From: Ectothiorhodospira marina
Lineage (GTDB): Bacteria; Pseudomonadota; Gammaproteobacteria; Ectothiorhodospirales; Ectothiorhodospiraceae
Assembly: GCF_900109495.1 (NCBI RefSeq)
Contig: NZ_FOAA01000001.1
Location: 372,001 to 436,000, forward strand
Direction of reading: 5' to 3'
Length of the DNA stretch: 64,000 nt
This document shows positions 28,463 to 38,176 of this stretch, piece by piece; within the stretch, counting starts at the first letter, position 1, and each line of letters begins with the position of its first letter. The translations under genes and the position numbers were made by a program. The notes below the pieces were generated by a model, which was given only the letters and a program-made list of their open reading frames with translations, was not told the origin of the DNA and did no database searches.

Positions 28463-28999
28463 TTACTTGATCTGACGGCTCGCGGCCGTGAAGCCCATCA
28501 GGGAAATGTCCGCCACAATGATCTGCTCATTGTTGAAGGGGCGGAAACCCACCCGCATGTTGGTTCCCGAGCGCATGGCTTCTTCCAGTTCCGGGTCGAG
28601 TGGGCGCGCCGTCAGGCAACCCTGCTCAAAGCAGGTCAGGAAGGGGGCGTTGTATTCGGTGCCATCATCCACTTGCATGACGATGCCGCCTCGCAGATCC
28701 AATCCCAGTGGCAGCAGTACCTCGATGATCCGGGTGCCATCGCGCATGTCGCGGATATTCACCTGCATGGCCGGCCCGCGGCCCTCAGCACCTTCCATTT
28801 CCAGGGTCTGCTGGATCTGGCAGCGCTCGGACCCGTCCACTTCCAGGCAGACACTCTGCCAGTCTTGGTGGGTGGTACGGGTGGGCTCGTTGGCGCTCGC
28901 GCCCGTGGGCAGCACCATCAGTGCCAGGGCGGCCAGGCCGGAAAGCAGGGTGAAGTGTCGTGTTCGTTGGGTGCGGGACCGTGGACTGTGGTTCGACAT
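28463..28999 (-). CDS. Invasion-associated locus B (IalB) family exported protein
   Basis: 178 residues from ATG 28999, preferred for the GGAG site six bases before it; an in-frame ATG at 29011 adds four residues. A signal peptide is evident (basic N-terminus, then LLSGLAALALMVLPTGASA). The mature part has HQDWQSVC, two cysteine pairs and the family pattern MQV-D-G-E-APFLTCFEQGCLT. IalB proteins are periplasmic and of unknown function; the name comes from Bartonella. Confidence 0.85.
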   Translation of the reverse strand: MSNHSPRSRTQRTRHFTLLSGLAALALMVLPTGASANEPTRTTHQDWQSVCLEVDGSERCQIQQTLEMEGAEGRGPAMQVNIRDMRDGTRIIEVLLPLGLDLRGGIVMQVDDGTEYNAPFLTCFEQGCLTARPLDPELEEAMRSGTNMRVGFRPFNNEQIIVADISLMGFTAASRQIK

Positions 29000-29039
29000 T
29001 GGAAACTCCATGGTGGGGCAGGATGGCTGCCTGAAGGAA

Positions 29040-29116
29040 TGGCGCCCCGGGCAGGGTTCGAACCTGCGACCTTCCCCTTAGGAGGGGGACGCTCTATCCA
29101 GCTGAGCTACCGGGGC
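29040..29116 (-). tRNA. tRNA-Arg (anticodon CCT)
   Basis: 77 nt with encoded CCA. The acceptor stem GCCCCGG/CCGGGGC, D-arm GCTCAGCTGGATAGAGC, anticodon loop CTCCTAA with anticodon CCT, and T-arm GCAGGTTCGAACCCTGC all fold. It reads AGG arginine codons, rare in this GC-rich, CGN-preferring genome. Confidence 0.97.
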
Positions 29117-29301
29117 ATATTGGACCTGGATGATGAGAGAGAATGCCCGCCGTGCCAGGGGCCGGCGCAAGGAGTGCATAGGATAGCCAAGATCCCGGGA
29201 GCCTGAAAGTGCAGGGTGCCGATCCGTGTTGCACGGTCGCGCGACCGAGGCATTTGCGGTATCTTTCCGGCTTCGAGGAAACGGCCTGGAAGGATGCTCA
29301 C

Positions 29302-30582
29302 ATGAGCGAAAAGATCGGCGTGATTGGATTGGGGTATGTGGGACTGCCCGTGGCCCTGGGGTTTGCCCGTCACTATCCCGGCACCATTGGTTTTGATATC
29401 AGCGAACGGCGTATCAGAACCCTCAAGGAGGGGCATGACTACACCGCTGAGGTCACTCCCGAGGAACTGGCGGAGCACGACCTTGTGTACACCCGGGACC
29501 CGGCCGATCTCAAGGGCTGCACCTTCTTTGTGGTGACCGTGCCCACCCCCATCGACGACAACCGCCAGCCGGACCTCACACCCGTGATGAAGGCCTGCGA
29601 GACGGTGGGGGAGATGCTCACCCCCGGGGCCGTGGTGGTGTTTGAATCCACCGTTTACCCGGGCGTCACCGAGGAGATCTGCGGTCCCATTCTGGCTCGG
29701 GTGTCCGGCTTGCGCCAGGGCGAGGACTTCAAGCTGGGTTATTCGCCGGAGCGCATCAATCCGGGCGACAAGGAACACACCCTGACCCGTATTGTGAAGG
29801 TGGTCTCCGGTGAGGATGTGCGTACCCTGGACAGGGTGGCCGAAGCCTACGGACGCATCGTTGAGGCCGGTGTGCACCGGGCCCCCACCATCAAGGTGGC
29901 CGAGGCCGCCAAAGTGATCGAGAACACCCAGCGGGATCTGAATATTGCCCTGATGAACGAACTGGCACTGATCTTCGACCGCCTGGAGATTCGCACCCAG
30001 GACGTGCTGGAGGCAGCGGGCACCAAGTGGAACTTCCTGCCTTTCAGCCCCGGTCTGGTGGGTGGACACTGCATTGGTGTGGACCCGTACTACCTCACCG
30101 CCAAGGCCAAGGCGGTCGGTTACTATCCTCAGGTGATCCTGGCCGGAAGACGCATCAATGATGGCATGGGGGCCTACATCGCCCAGCGCCTGGTGAAGCT
30201 TCTCATCGAGCAGGATCGCCCGGTGAAGCGCGGCCGCGTGGGGGTGCTGGGGCTCACTTTCAAGGAGAACGTGCCGGATCTGCGGAACTCCCGGGTGCCG
30301 GATATCATCCGTGAACTGCGTCAATTCGGGATCGAGCCGCTGGTGAATGATCCCCTGGCCGACCCGGAAGAGGCCCGCCATGAATATGATCTGGAACTGA
30401 CGGAGTTGGATGCCTTCACGGATCTGGATGGCCTGATCCTGGCTGTGCCCCATCGCGCCTATCTGGAAGACGGGGCCGGTGCCCTCTGCACCCGGCTGAC
30501 CGGGGGCGGTGTGTTGCTGGATGTGAAATCAGCCCTGCATCCCGATGATGTCCCGGAGATCACCCGCTACTGGAGCCTGTAA
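29302..30582 (+). CDS. Nucleotide-sugar dehydrogenase (UDP-HexNAc 6-dehydrogenase type)
   Basis: 426 residues. Rossmann start KIGVIGLGYVGLPVALGFA, TVPTPID, FESTVYPG, and the catalytic cysteine at about residue 257 in GGHCIGVDPYYL. The form of the last motif and the C-terminal FKENVPDLRNS place it with the TviB/WbpO group, which oxidises UDP-N-acetylgalactosamine or glucosamine to the uronic acid, rather than with UDP-glucose dehydrogenase. Start ATG at 29302 after GGAAGGA. Heads a nucleotide-sugar block with the epimerase and phosphomannomutase genes, probably for capsule or O-antigen. Confidence 0.92.
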   Translation: MSEKIGVIGLGYVGLPVALGFARHYPGTIGFDISERRIRTLKEGHDYTAEVTPEELAEHDLVYTRDPADLKGCTFFVVTVPTPIDDNRQPDLTPVMKACETVGEMLTPGAVVVFESTVYPGVTEEICGPILARVSGLRQGEDFKLGYSPERINPGDKEHTLTRIVKVVSGEDVRTLDRVAEAYGRIVEAGVHRAPTIKVAEAAKVIENTQRDLNIALMNELALIFDRLEIRTQDVLEAAGTKWNFLPFSPGLVGGHCIGVDPYYLTAKAKAVGYYPQVILAGRRINDGMGAYIAQRLVKLLIEQDRPVKRGRVGVLGLTFKENVPDLRNSRVPDIIRELRQFGIEPLVNDPLADPEEARHEYDLELTELDAFTDLDGLILAVPHRAYLEDGAGALCTRLTGGGVLLDVKSALHPDDVPEITRYWSL

Positions 30583-30643
30583 CCCCTCCAGTGACAGTGG
30601 TTGATGACCTCACAGCTCAAACTGACAATCAAGGCAAGATGAC

Positions 30644-31651
30644 ATGAAGGTTCTCGTGACCGGCACTGCTGGATTCATCGGTTCGGCCCTGGCCATGCGG
30701 CTGCTGGAGCGGGGGGATGAGGTCATAGGGGTCGACAACCTCAACGACTACTACGACGTCAACCTCAAGCTGGCGCGCCTGGATCGCATCAAGGACCACG
30801 CCGGGTTCACCGAAGTGCGGGCCGATATCGCTGATCGGGCCCTGATGGAGGAGACCTTCGCGCGTCACAAACCCCAGCGCGTGGTCAATCTGGCGGCCCA
30901 GGCCGGGGTGCGCTATTCACTGGAGAATCCTCACGCCTATGTGGAAACCAACCTGGTAGGGTTCATCAATATCCTGGAAGGGTGCCGTCATCACGGTGTC
31001 GAGCATCTGGTGTATGCCTCCTCCAGTTCCGTATATGGGGCCAACACCACCATGCCCTTTACGGTGCACGACAACGTGGACCATCCCATGAGCCTGTATG
31101 CGGCCAGCAAGAAGGCCAACGAGCTCATGGCCCATACCTACAGTTCGCTGTACGGCCTGCCCACGGCGGGGTTGCGGTTCTTTACGGTCTACGGCCCCTG
31201 GGGCCGGCCGGACATGGCCTTGTTCATGTTTACCCGCAACATCCTCGAAGGCAAACCCATTGATGTCTTCAATTATGGCCGTCATCGCCGCGATTTCACC
31301 TATATCGACGACATCGTGGAAGGCGTGATGCGCACCCTCGACAAGGTGGCGGAGCCCAACCCCGAGTGGTCCGGCGCCAAGCCGGATTCCGCCACCAGCT
31401 TCGCCCCGTATCGCCTGTACAACATCGGCAACAACCAGCCGGTGGAACTGCTTCACTATATCCAGGTGCTGGAGGATTGCCTGGGGCTCAAGGCGGAGAA
31501 GAACCTTCTGCCCCTGCAACCCGGAGATGTGCCGGATACCTATGCGGACGTGCAAGACCTGGTGGCGGACGTGGGTTATCGCCCCGCCACTCCAGTGGAG
31601 CAGGGGGTCGAGAACTTCGTGCGCTGGTACCGGGATTTTTACAAGGTCTGA
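30644..31651 (+). CDS. NAD-dependent epimerase, UDP-glucuronate 4-epimerase-like
   Basis: 335 residues, extended SDR fold. NAD site [13 protein letters not shown] at the N-terminus, YASSSSVYG and the catalytic YAASKKANE (Tyr-x3-Lys). The [18 protein letters not shown] and [18 protein letters not shown] segments are typical of UDP-glucuronate/galacturonate 4-epimerases of surface polysaccharide loci. It would supply UDP-uronic acid for the same glycan as the preceding dehydrogenase. Confidence 0.92.
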   Translation: MKVLVTGTAGFIGSALAMRLLERGDEVIGVDNLNDYYDVNLKLARLDRIKDHAGFTEVRADIADRALMEETFARHKPQRVVNLAAQAGVRYSLENPHAYVETNLVGFINILEGCRHHGVEHLVYASSSSVYGANTTMPFTVHDNVDHPMSLYAASKKANELMAHTYSSLYGLPTAGLRFFTVYGPWGRPDMALFMFTRNILEGKPIDVFNYGRHRRDFTYIDDIVEGVMRTLDKVAEPNPEWSGAKPDSATSFAPYRLYNIGNNQPVELLHYIQVLEDCLGLKAEKNLLPLQPGDVPDTYADVQDLVADVGYRPATPVEQGVENFVRWYRDFYKV

Positions 31652-31684
31652 ACGCCCAAGCCCACTCAAGACGTCAGGTTCGCC

Positions 31685-33043
31685 ATGTCTGCGCCGTTGC
31701 CCTGTTTCAAGGCCTACGATATCCGTGGGCGTATCCCCGATGAGCTCAACCCCGATCTGGCTTACCGCATCGGTCGGGCCTATGCTGGAGTGATTGCTCC
31801 CAAGGGGGCCGTGGCGGTGGGGCAGGATATTCGCCTCAGCAGTCCTGAGCTGGCTCAGGCGGTGATTCGGGGCCTGAATGACGCGGGTGTGGACACGCGT
31901 TCCCTGGGCCTTTGCGGCACAGAGACGGTCTATCATGCCGCCTCCCTTGAAGGTATGGGCGGCGGCATCATGGTCACCGCCAGCCATAACCCCATGGACT
32001 ACAACGGCATGAAGCTGGTGCGCGAGCAGGCCATCCCGATCAGTGGAGATACCGGGCTCAAGGAGATCGAGCAACGGGTTCGGGAAGGGAATTCAGGGCC
32101 GGCGGCCGATGTGGCGGGCGAGGATCGCACCCTGGATGTGATGGAAGGGTATGTAGAGCGCGTCCTGAGTTTTGTCGAACTGTCGAATCTGCGCCCGCTG
32201 CATCTGCTGGTGAACGCCGGCAACGGCGCCGCGGGCCCCACCTTTGATGCCCTGGCGGCGCGACTGCCGTTTCGTGTGACCCGCATCCACCACGTGCCGG
32301 ATGGTCGCTTCCCCAATGGCATCCCCAACCCGCTGCTGCCAGAGAACCGCGCCGTCACCGGCGAGGCCGTGGTGGCCCATGGCGCCGACCTGGGGATTGC
32401 CTGGGACGGCGATTTTGATCGCTGCTTCCTCTTTGATGAGCGGGGCGAGTGCGTGGAAGGCTATTACATCGTCGGCCTGCTGGCGGCGCAGATGCTGGAG
32501 AAACAGCCGGGTTCGCGCATCGTTCATGATCCCCGCCTGACCTGGAACACCCAGCAGATGGTGCAGGCCGCCGGCGGTGTGGCGGTGATGAGCAAGACAG
32601 GCCACGCCTTCATCAAGGAGCGCATGCGCCGCGAAGACGCCCTCTACGGTGGCGAGATGTCCGCTCACCACTACTTCCGTGATTTCAGCTACTGCGACAG
32701 CGGCATGATCCCCTGGCTGCTCACCGCCGAGCGCATGAGCCTCACGGGCAAGCGCCTGTCCGCCCTGGTGGAGGAGCGCATCCGCGCCTATCCCTGCAGC
32801 GGCGAGATCAATTATCGGGTGGCCGATGTGCCCGCCACGCTGGAGCGGGTGACGCAGTTCTATCTCCCCCAGGGCCCACACGTGGATGACACCGATGGCC
32901 TGAGCATGGAGTTTGCCGAGTGGCGCTTCAACCTGCGGGCATCCAACACCGAGCCGGTGATCCGCCTGAATGTGGAGGCCCGGGGAGATACCGGGCTGAT
33001 GCGGGAGAAGACGCGGGAGTTGGGCGGCTTGATTGGTGCATGA
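31685..33043 (+). CDS. cpsG: Phosphomannomutase (ManB/CpsG type)
   Basis: 452 residues of the alpha-D-phosphohexomutase family. FKAYDIRG at the N-terminus, phosphoserine loop [13 protein letters not shown], metal loop DGDFDRCF, sugar loop [10 protein letters not shown] and phosphate loop [15 protein letters not shown]. It interconverts mannose 6- and 1-phosphate on the way to GDP-mannose. Start ATG at 31685, 33 bp after the epimerase. A phosphoglucomutase side activity, as in AlgC-type enzymes, is possible. Confidence 0.92.
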   Translation: MSAPLPCFKAYDIRGRIPDELNPDLAYRIGRAYAGVIAPKGAVAVGQDIRLSSPELAQAVIRGLNDAGVDTRSLGLCGTETVYHAASLEGMGGGIMVTASHNPMDYNGMKLVREQAIPISGDTGLKEIEQRVREGNSGPAADVAGEDRTLDVMEGYVERVLSFVELSNLRPLHLLVNAGNGAAGPTFDALAARLPFRVTRIHHVPDGRFPNGIPNPLLPENRAVTGEAVVAHGADLGIAWDGDFDRCFLFDERGECVEGYYIVGLLAAQMLEKQPGSRIVHDPRLTWNTQQMVQAAGGVAVMSKTGHAFIKERMRREDALYGGEMSAHHYFRDFSYCDSGMIPWLLTAERMSLTGKRLSALVEERIRAYPCSGEINYRVADVPATLERVTQFYLPQGPHVDDTDGLSMEFAEWRFNLRASNTEPVIRLNVEARGDTGLMREKTRELGGLIGA

Positions 33044-33059
33044 TGGCCGGCGCCGCCCC

Positions 33060-33173
33060 GGGCCGTTCTCGAACGCCCCCTACGGATACCTGCCGTGGGC
33101 TGAAGCGACGGCGCTCCACGCGCCGGGTTGAACGCACTCGGTGCATCTCGTAGGGGCGCTTCGAGAAGCGCCC
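33060..33173. repeat. Inverted pair of palindromic repeats
   Basis: Left arm 33060-33083 (GGGCCGTTCTCGAACGCCCC…) and right arm 33150-33173 (…GGGGCGCTTCGAGAAGCGCCC) match in 19 of 24 positions when one is inverted. Each arm is itself a palindrome. The layout resembles a BIME in the gap between the converging phosphomannomutase and PPIase genes. Confidence 0.7.
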
Positions 33174-33204
33174 GGGCGGAGTTTCTGCCACCACAAACCC
33201 TTTC

Positions 33205-34047
33205 TTACCGCAAGCGCTCCTCATGAATCTCGATGGTCGCCTGCTCCCGCAGTTCATCCACGTAGCTCTGCAGGGCTTCCGTGGCCAGGATTTGTTCCAG
33301 GCGGTCCCGCGTGGACTCGAAGGTGGGCAGTTCCATCTCCCGATTTTCCTCATGCAGGATGACATGCCAACCGAACTGGGATTCCACTGGGGTCTGGGAA
33401 TACTCACCGACCTCCAGTGAGGCCAGCGCCTCGGAGAACTCCGGCACCATCATGTCCAGTTGAAACCAGCCCAGGTCGCCACCGGCCTCGGCCGATGTGT
33501 CCTGGGAATGCTCCCGGGCCAGGTCGGTGAATGCGTCTCCCTGATCCAGGGCCTCGATGAGCACCCGGGCTTCCTCCTCGCTGTCCACCAGGATATGCCG
33601 GGCGCGGTATTCACGGGCATCCAGTGCCGCGATCTGACGGTCATACTCAGCCCGCAATTCCGTTTCGGAGAAATCCTGTTCCTCCAGATAACGCTCAACC
33701 AGGGTGTTTACCAGTAGGTTGGTGCGGGTGCGCTCCAGTTGGCGGCGGACCTCTGGATCCTCATCCAGGCCCTTCTCAAGGGCTTCCTGGCGCAGGAGTT
33801 CCATGTTCACCATCTCGTCCAGGGCAGCCTCGGGGGACTGAGGGTCCCCCTGCTGATGTCCGGACATTTGCCGTAGTTGGAGAAACTCGGTGAGATCCTG
33901 TTCGGTGATGGGAACCTCGTTGACCACGGCCATGGCGTTGGCGGGGTCAACCGGGTCAGCCGGTTGATCGGTCTGTGCGTCCTGGGAACAGGCCGCCAGT
34001 GAAACGGCAACGGCAGCCAGCAGCGGGAGAGACTTGAATTGGATCAT
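33205..34047 (-). CDS. Periplasmic parvulin-type peptidyl-prolyl isomerase, lipoprotein
   Basis: 280 residues from ATG 34047. A type II signal peptide ends with the lipobox LAAC (Cys about residue 20). Next comes a SurA-like helical part (VVNEVPITEQDLTEFL, MVNMELLRQEALEKGLDEDPEVRRQLER) and a parvulin domain (ARHILVDSEEEARVLIE, GGDLGWFQLDMMVPEFSEALASLEVGEYS, FGWHVI). It should be a membrane-anchored folding catalyst. The reading frame is open well upstream, but only this start gives the lipoprotein signal. Confidence 0.88.
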   Translation of the reverse strand: MIQFKSLPLLAAVAVSLAACSQDAQTDQPADPVDPANAMAVVNEVPITEQDLTEFLQLRQMSGHQQGDPQSPEAALDEMVNMELLRQEALEKGLDEDPEVRRQLERTRTNLLVNTLVERYLEEQDFSETELRAEYDRQIAALDAREYRARHILVDSEEEARVLIEALDQGDAFTDLAREHSQDTSAEAGGDLGWFQLDMMVPEFSEALASLEVGEYSQTPVESQFGWHVILHEENREMELPTFESTRDRLEQILATEALQSYVDELREQATIEIHEERLR

Positions 34048-34085
34048 GGAAGCGGGGTGTCCTCGAAAAGCGATGGAAGTGGCCT

Positions 34086-34385
34086 TCAGGGAAAGACCTT
34101 CTTGAAGGGCTTGACGTTCACCTGGGCATACACGCCCGCGGCGACGTAGGGATCGGTGTCGGCCCAGGCCTGGGCCGCGTCGAGGGAGTCGAACTCGGCG
34201 ACCACCAGACTGCCGGTGAAGCCGGCGGGACCCGGATCGGCACTGTCGATGGCCGGATAGGGGCCGGCCAGGACCAGGCGGCCAGCATCCTGCAGGGCCT
34301 GCAGGCGCTCCAGGTGAGCGGGGCGGGCCGAGCGGCGTTTTTCCAGACTGTCTTCCACGTCCTGACTGATGATGGCGTAGAGCAT
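34086..34385 (-). CDS. yciI: YciI-like protein
   Basis: 99 residues from ATG 34385, which follows a strong AGGAGGTG site. The [17 protein letters not shown] start, [22 protein letters not shown] and the [19 protein letters not shown] end match the YciI family, a ferredoxin-like fold with a conserved His-Asp pair and unclear function. The longer upstream frame is not conserved. Confidence 0.92.
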   Translation of the reverse strand: MLYAIISQDVEDSLEKRRSARPAHLERLQALQDAGRLVLAGPYPAIDSADPGPAGFTGSLVVAEFDSLDAAQAWADTDPYVAAGVYAQVNVKPFKKVFP

Positions 34386-34482
34386 CAAGCACCTCCTGGA
34401 GGGCGATGGATAAACGTCGGGAAGGGTAACCCACCCGGCCCACGGAATACAGCACCCGCCACGCCAGCAAAGCCCGTCCATC

Positions 34483-34509
34483 ATTCGCGGCCAAGGGCCG
34501 CTCCCACGG
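34483..34509. repeat. REP-like element, left member of a BIME pair
   Basis: ATTCGCGGCCAAGGGCCGCTCCCACGG pattern, same orientation as 3944-3969, separated by 44 bp from an inverted copy. Confidence 0.78.
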
Positions 34510-34553
34510 GGGCATAACCAAATTCGGTGCTCCCCTCACTTTGTTAGTATCTT

Positions 34554-34579
34554 CCGTGGGAGCGGGCCTGCCCGCGAAA
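34554..34579. repeat. REP-like element, right member of a BIME pair
   Basis: CCGTGGGAGCGGGCCTGCCCGCGAAA, inverted relative to 34483-34509. This is the form most like Pseudomonas REPs. Confidence 0.78.
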
Positions 34580-34731
34580 GGAGGTATCCGAAGCCACCGC
34601 CATTCTCTGCCAAGGTGCAGGATCGGATCGGCGGGGTATGATGAGCCTCAAGCCAGGTGAATCCATTCGGGCGATGACCGCTGCGTCTGATAAACTTGCC
34701 GATTACATTTTCGACTGCTCAGGGATACAGC

Positions 34732-35358
34732 ATGAGTCGCGTGATCGAGATCCATCCGTTGGACCCCCAGCCGCGCCTGATCAGGCAGGCGGCGGACGTG
34801 GTGCTGGAGGGGGGCGTCATCGTCTACCCCACCGATTCCTGTTATGCCCTGGGCTGTGCCATGGGCAACAAGGCCGGGATGGAACGCATCCGCCGCATTC
34901 GCCAACTGGATGAGCAGTATCATCTCACCCTGGTGTGTCGGGATCTCTCGGAGATTTCCATCTATGCCAAGGTGGACAATAGCGCCTATCGGCTGCTCAA
35001 GGGGCTCACGCCCGGCCCCTATGCCTTCCTGCTCAAAGCCACCCACGAGGTGCCGCGGCGCCTGCAGCATCCCAAGCGCAAGACGGTGGGGCTGCGCATC
35101 CCCGACCACCCCATCTCCCAGGCATTGCTGGAGGCGGTGGGGCAGCCCCTGATGAGCAGCACCCTGGAACTGCCGGGGGACGAGCATCCCCTGTCCGATA
35201 CCTTCGAGATTCGCGAACGCATGATGCCGCTGGTGGACCTGGTAATTGACGGCGGCGCCTGCAGCCTGGAACCCACCACGGTGATCGATCTGGAGGGGGA
35301 TGTGCCCCGACTCATGCGGCGTGGTCGGGGTGAAGTGCCTCCGGGCCTTGAGGAATAG
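34732..35358 (+). CDS. yciO: YciO/YrdC/Sua5 family RNA-modification-type protein
   Basis: 208 residues from ATG 34732. YrdC-fold motifs: a GGVIVYPTDSCYALGCAMGNK strand-loop, the KTVGLRIPDHP segment and a late GGACSLEPTTVIDL. YrdC/Sua5 enzymes make threonylcarbamoyl-AMP for tRNA A37 modification; YciO is the paralogue usually linked to trpS-side gene neighbourhoods as here. Followed 6 bp later by the M50 peptidase gene. Confidence 0.9.
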   Translation: MSRVIEIHPLDPQPRLIRQAADVVLEGGVIVYPTDSCYALGCAMGNKAGMERIRRIRQLDEQYHLTLVCRDLSEISIYAKVDNSAYRLLKGLTPGPYAFLLKATHEVPRRLQHPKRKTVGLRIPDHPISQALLEAVGQPLMSSTLELPGDEHPLSDTFEIRERMMPLVDLVIDGGACSLEPTTVIDLEGDVPRLMRRGRGEVPPGLEE

Positions 35359-35363
35359 GGGCC

Positions 35364-36041
35364 ATGGAAGACATCTTGCAGATCATCGCCATCTGGGCCC
35401 TGCCCGTGCTCTTTGCCATCACCCTGCACGAGGCTTCCCATGGCCTGGTGGCCAAGCAACTGGGCGACCCCACGGCCAAGATGCTGGGCCGGCTCACGGC
35501 CAACCCCTTGAAGCACGTCGATCCGGTGGGGACGGTGCTGGTGCCCATCGGTCTGCTGTTGCTCACCGCACTGACCCCGGCGCCGCCGTTTGTCTTCGGC
35601 TGGGCCAAGCCTGTGCCGGTCAACATCAATAATCTGGGAAATCCGCAGCGCGACATGGCCATCGTGGCGGTGGCAGGGCCCACCGCCAACCTGCTCATGG
35701 CCATTTTCTGGGCGCTGATGATCAAGCTTTCCATACTCCTTCAGGGGGGGGTGGACTGGGTGGCTATCCCGTTGTTTTATATGGGCATCGCTGGGGTCAC
35801 CATCAATATCCTGCTCATGGTGCTGAATATGCTGCCCTTGCCGCCGCTGGATGGGGGGCGCGTGGTGGCCGGTTTTCTGCCGTCCCGTGTGGCGGCCCGC
35901 TATGAGCGCCTGGAGCCCTATGGGCTGGTGATCATCCTGATTCTGCTGTTCACGGGCATCCTGGGGGCGATTCTGTTCCCGGTTTACGGTTTTTTCGTGG
36001 ACCTGCTCCAGACCGTGTTTGCCCTGCCATCCTGGCGATAA
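35364..36041 (+). CDS. Site-2 protease family (M50) membrane metalloprotease
   Basis: 225 residues, strongly hydrophobic with about five membrane segments. Zinc motif HEASH (about residues 23-27) in the first segment and the third-ligand region LNMLPLPPLDGGRV (about residues 157-170). Such small M50 peptidases are conserved between yciO and trpS in many gammaproteobacteria; the substrate is unknown. Confidence 0.92.
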   Translation: MEDILQIIAIWALPVLFAITLHEASHGLVAKQLGDPTAKMLGRLTANPLKHVDPVGTVLVPIGLLLLTALTPAPPFVFGWAKPVPVNINNLGNPQRDMAIVAVAGPTANLLMAIFWALMIKLSILLQGGVDWVAIPLFYMGIAGVTINILLMVLNMLPLPPLDGGRVVAGFLPSRVAARYERLEPYGLVIILILLFTGILGAILFPVYGFFVDLLQTVFALPSWR

Positions 36042-36079
36042 CCGATCCGTTTTTTCAACTGCATGTGTGAGGAGTCCAC

Positions 36080-37297
36080 TTGAGTTCCCTGCCGACACAA
36101 AATCAGCGCGTCCTGTCGGGCATGCGTCCCACGGGCCGACTGCACCTGGGCCACTATCACGGCGTGCTCAAAAATTGGGTTGAACTGCAGCATTCCTATG
36201 AGTGCCTGTATTTCGTGGCCGACTGGCATGCCCTGACCACCCATTACGAAGATCCGCGCGTTCTCGGCGAGAGCGTGTGGGAGATGGTGGTGGACTGGCT
36301 TGCGGCGGGCGTCAGCCCAGGGTCCTCGCGGATCTTCATCCAGTCCCGCGTGCCGGAGCATGCGGAACTGCACCTGTTGCTCTCCATGATCACCCCCTTG
36401 GGCTGGCTGGAGCGGGTGCCCACCTACAAGGATCAGCAGGAAAAGCTCAAGGAGTTGGATCTGGCCACCTATGGTTTCCTGGGTTACCCCTTGCTGCAAA
36501 GCGCCGACGTACTCATTTACAAGTCAGGGCTGGTGCCGGTGGGGGAGGACCAGGTTTCCCATCTGGAGGTCACCCGGGAGGTGGCTCGGCGTTTCAATCA
36601 CCTGTACGGCTGCGAGCCGGGCTTCGAGGATAAGGCCGAGGCCGCGGTGGACAAGATGGGCAAGAAAAACGCCCGCATGTACCGGGACCTGCGTCGTCGT
36701 TACCAGGAAAAGGGCGAAGACGAGGCGTTGGATGTAGCCCGCGCCCTGTTGGAGACGCAGCAGAACATTTCCCTGGGTGATCGTGAACGCCTGTTCGGTT
36801 ACCTGGAAGGCGGTGGTCGCATCATTCTGCCCGAACCTCAGGCGTTGCTGACCAAGGCCTCCAGGATGCCGGGGCTGGACGGGCAGAAGATGTCCAAGTC
36901 CTATGGCAACACCATTTCCCTGCGCGACGAGCCGGCGGATGTGGAGAAGAAGGTCCGCACCATGCCCACTGACCCGGCCCGGGTGCGCCGCAGCGATCCG
37001 GGGGATCCGGACAAATGCCCCGTGTGGCAATTGCATCAGGTGTACACCACGGAGGATGTGCACAGCTGGGTGCAGGAAGGTTGCCGCAGTGCCGGCATCG
37101 GTTGCCTGGAGTGCAAGCAACCGGTGGTGGATGGGGTGCTGGCTGAACTGGGCCCCATGCAGGCCCGTGCCAAGGATTATGAGTCCGATCCCAACCTGGT
37201 GCGCTCCGTGGTGGCGGAAGGGTGTGAAGCCGCCCGAGACATCGCCCGCGATACCCTGGAAGAGGTCCGACGGGCCATGGGGCTGGCCTACCGATGA
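36080..37297 (+). CDS. trpS: Tryptophanyl-tRNA synthetase
   Basis: 405 residues. Start TTG at 36080 preceded by GAGGAGTCC; the product begins LSGMRPTGRLHLGHYHGVL with the HIGH-like HLGHY motif, and the KMSKS signature is intact (GLDGQKMSKSYGN, about residue 270). The protein belongs to the longer TrpRS branch, with an insert around residues 205-250 and a C-terminal part containing CLECKQPV. Ten bases separate it from scpA, indicating an operon. Confidence 0.97.
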   Translation: MSSLPTQNQRVLSGMRPTGRLHLGHYHGVLKNWVELQHSYECLYFVADWHALTTHYEDPRVLGESVWEMVVDWLAAGVSPGSSRIFIQSRVPEHAELHLLLSMITPLGWLERVPTYKDQQEKLKELDLATYGFLGYPLLQSADVLIYKSGLVPVGEDQVSHLEVTREVARRFNHLYGCEPGFEDKAEAAVDKMGKKNARMYRDLRRRYQEKGEDEALDVARALLETQQNISLGDRERLFGYLEGGGRIILPEPQALLTKASRMPGLDGQKMSKSYGNTISLRDEPADVEKKVRTMPTDPARVRRSDPGDPDKCPVWQLHQVYTTEDVHSWVQEGCRSAGIGCLECKQPVVDGVLAELGPMQARAKDYESDPNLVRSVVAEGCEAARDIARDTLEEVRRAMGLAYR

Positions 37298-37306
37298 ATC
37301 TCACCG

Positions 37307-38176
37307 ATGAGTGATGAGCCGTCCGTCCTGCCGTCCGTGCCCGAGGGCGTGGGCGAGGATGAGGCGGTCACGGCCCGGGTTCGCGGGGAGCCGCTGACCC
37401 TCACGCCCAAGGATCTGTATATCCCGCCGGACGCCCTCGAGGTCTTCCTGGAAACCTTCGAGGGCCCGCTGGATCTCCTGTTGTACCTGATCCGGCGCCA
37501 GAACCTGGATGTGCTGGACATCCCCATCGCTGAGATCACCCGGCAATACATGAAGTACATTGAACTCATGCGGGAGCTGCGCCTGGAACTGGCGGCGGAG
37601 TATCTGGTGATGGCGGCGGTGCTGGCGGAAATCAAATCCCGCATGCTGCTGCCCCGCGCCGCCGAGGTGGAAGACGAGGAGGATCCCCGCGCTGCCCTGG
37701 TGCGTCGTTTGCAGGAATATGAGCGTTTCAAGCAGGCGGCCGCGAATCTGGATGATCTGGCACGCCTGGAGCGGGATGTTTTCATGGCGGCGATCGAGCC
37801 ACCGCCCATGCATCATGAGAAACCTCTGCCGGATGTCGGCCTGGATGAGTTGCTGCAGGCCTTTCGGGAGGTGCTGGGCCGGGCCGACATGTTCAGCCAT
37901 CATCAGGTCCAGCGCGAGCCGCTGTCGGTGCGCGAGCGCATGAGTCGGGTGCTGGCCTCCCTGGGCGAGCGGGGGCATGTGGAGTTTGTCTCCCTGTTCA
38001 CGGTGGAGGAGGGACGTCGGGGGGTGGTGGTGACCTTTCTAGCCATCCTGGAGTTGATCAAGGGGCATCTGGTGGAGTGGGTGCAGGCGGAGGTCTATGC
38101 CCCCATCTATCTGCGCCCGGCGGGACCCCGCCAGGGTTGGGATGATCACGTTGACATGGAGCCAACGAACCCATGA
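37307..38176 (+). CDS. scpA: Segregation and condensation protein A
   Basis: 289 residues. The kleisin-type signature FEGPLDLLLYLIRRQNLDVLDIPI is near residue 55, followed by EYLVMAAVLAEIKSRMLLP. The C-terminal winged-helix part (VVVTFLAILELIKGHLVEW) ends the protein. It links SMC heads with ScpB for chromosome organisation. The stop overlaps the scpB start (ATGA). Confidence 0.96.
   Translation: MSDEPSVLPSVPEGVGEDEAVTARVRGEPLTLTPKDLYIPPDALEVFLETFEGPLDLLLYLIRRQNLDVLDIPIAEITRQYMKYIELMRELRLELAAEYLVMAAVLAEIKSRMLLPRAAEVEDEEDPRAALVRRLQEYERFKQAAANLDDLARLERDVFMAAIEPPPMHHEKPLPDVGLDELLQAFREVLGRADMFSHHQVQREPLSVRERMSRVLASLGERGHVEFVSLFTVEEGRRGVVVTFLAILELIKGHLVEWVQAEVYAPIYLRPAGPRQGWDDHVDMEPTNP

Larger units (their letters stand above)
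34386..34731. other. Divergent intergenic region yciI/yciO-like gene
   Basis: 346 bp without a gene. It contains an inverted pair of REP-like elements (34483-34509 and 34554-34579) and the promoters of both flanking genes, which I could not place with confidence. Confidence 0.6.

Noticed and set aside
33044-33204. A short coding frame after the phosphomannomutase gene
   Set aside because: The stretch is occupied by an inverted pair of palindromic repeats, and the frame has no conserved features.
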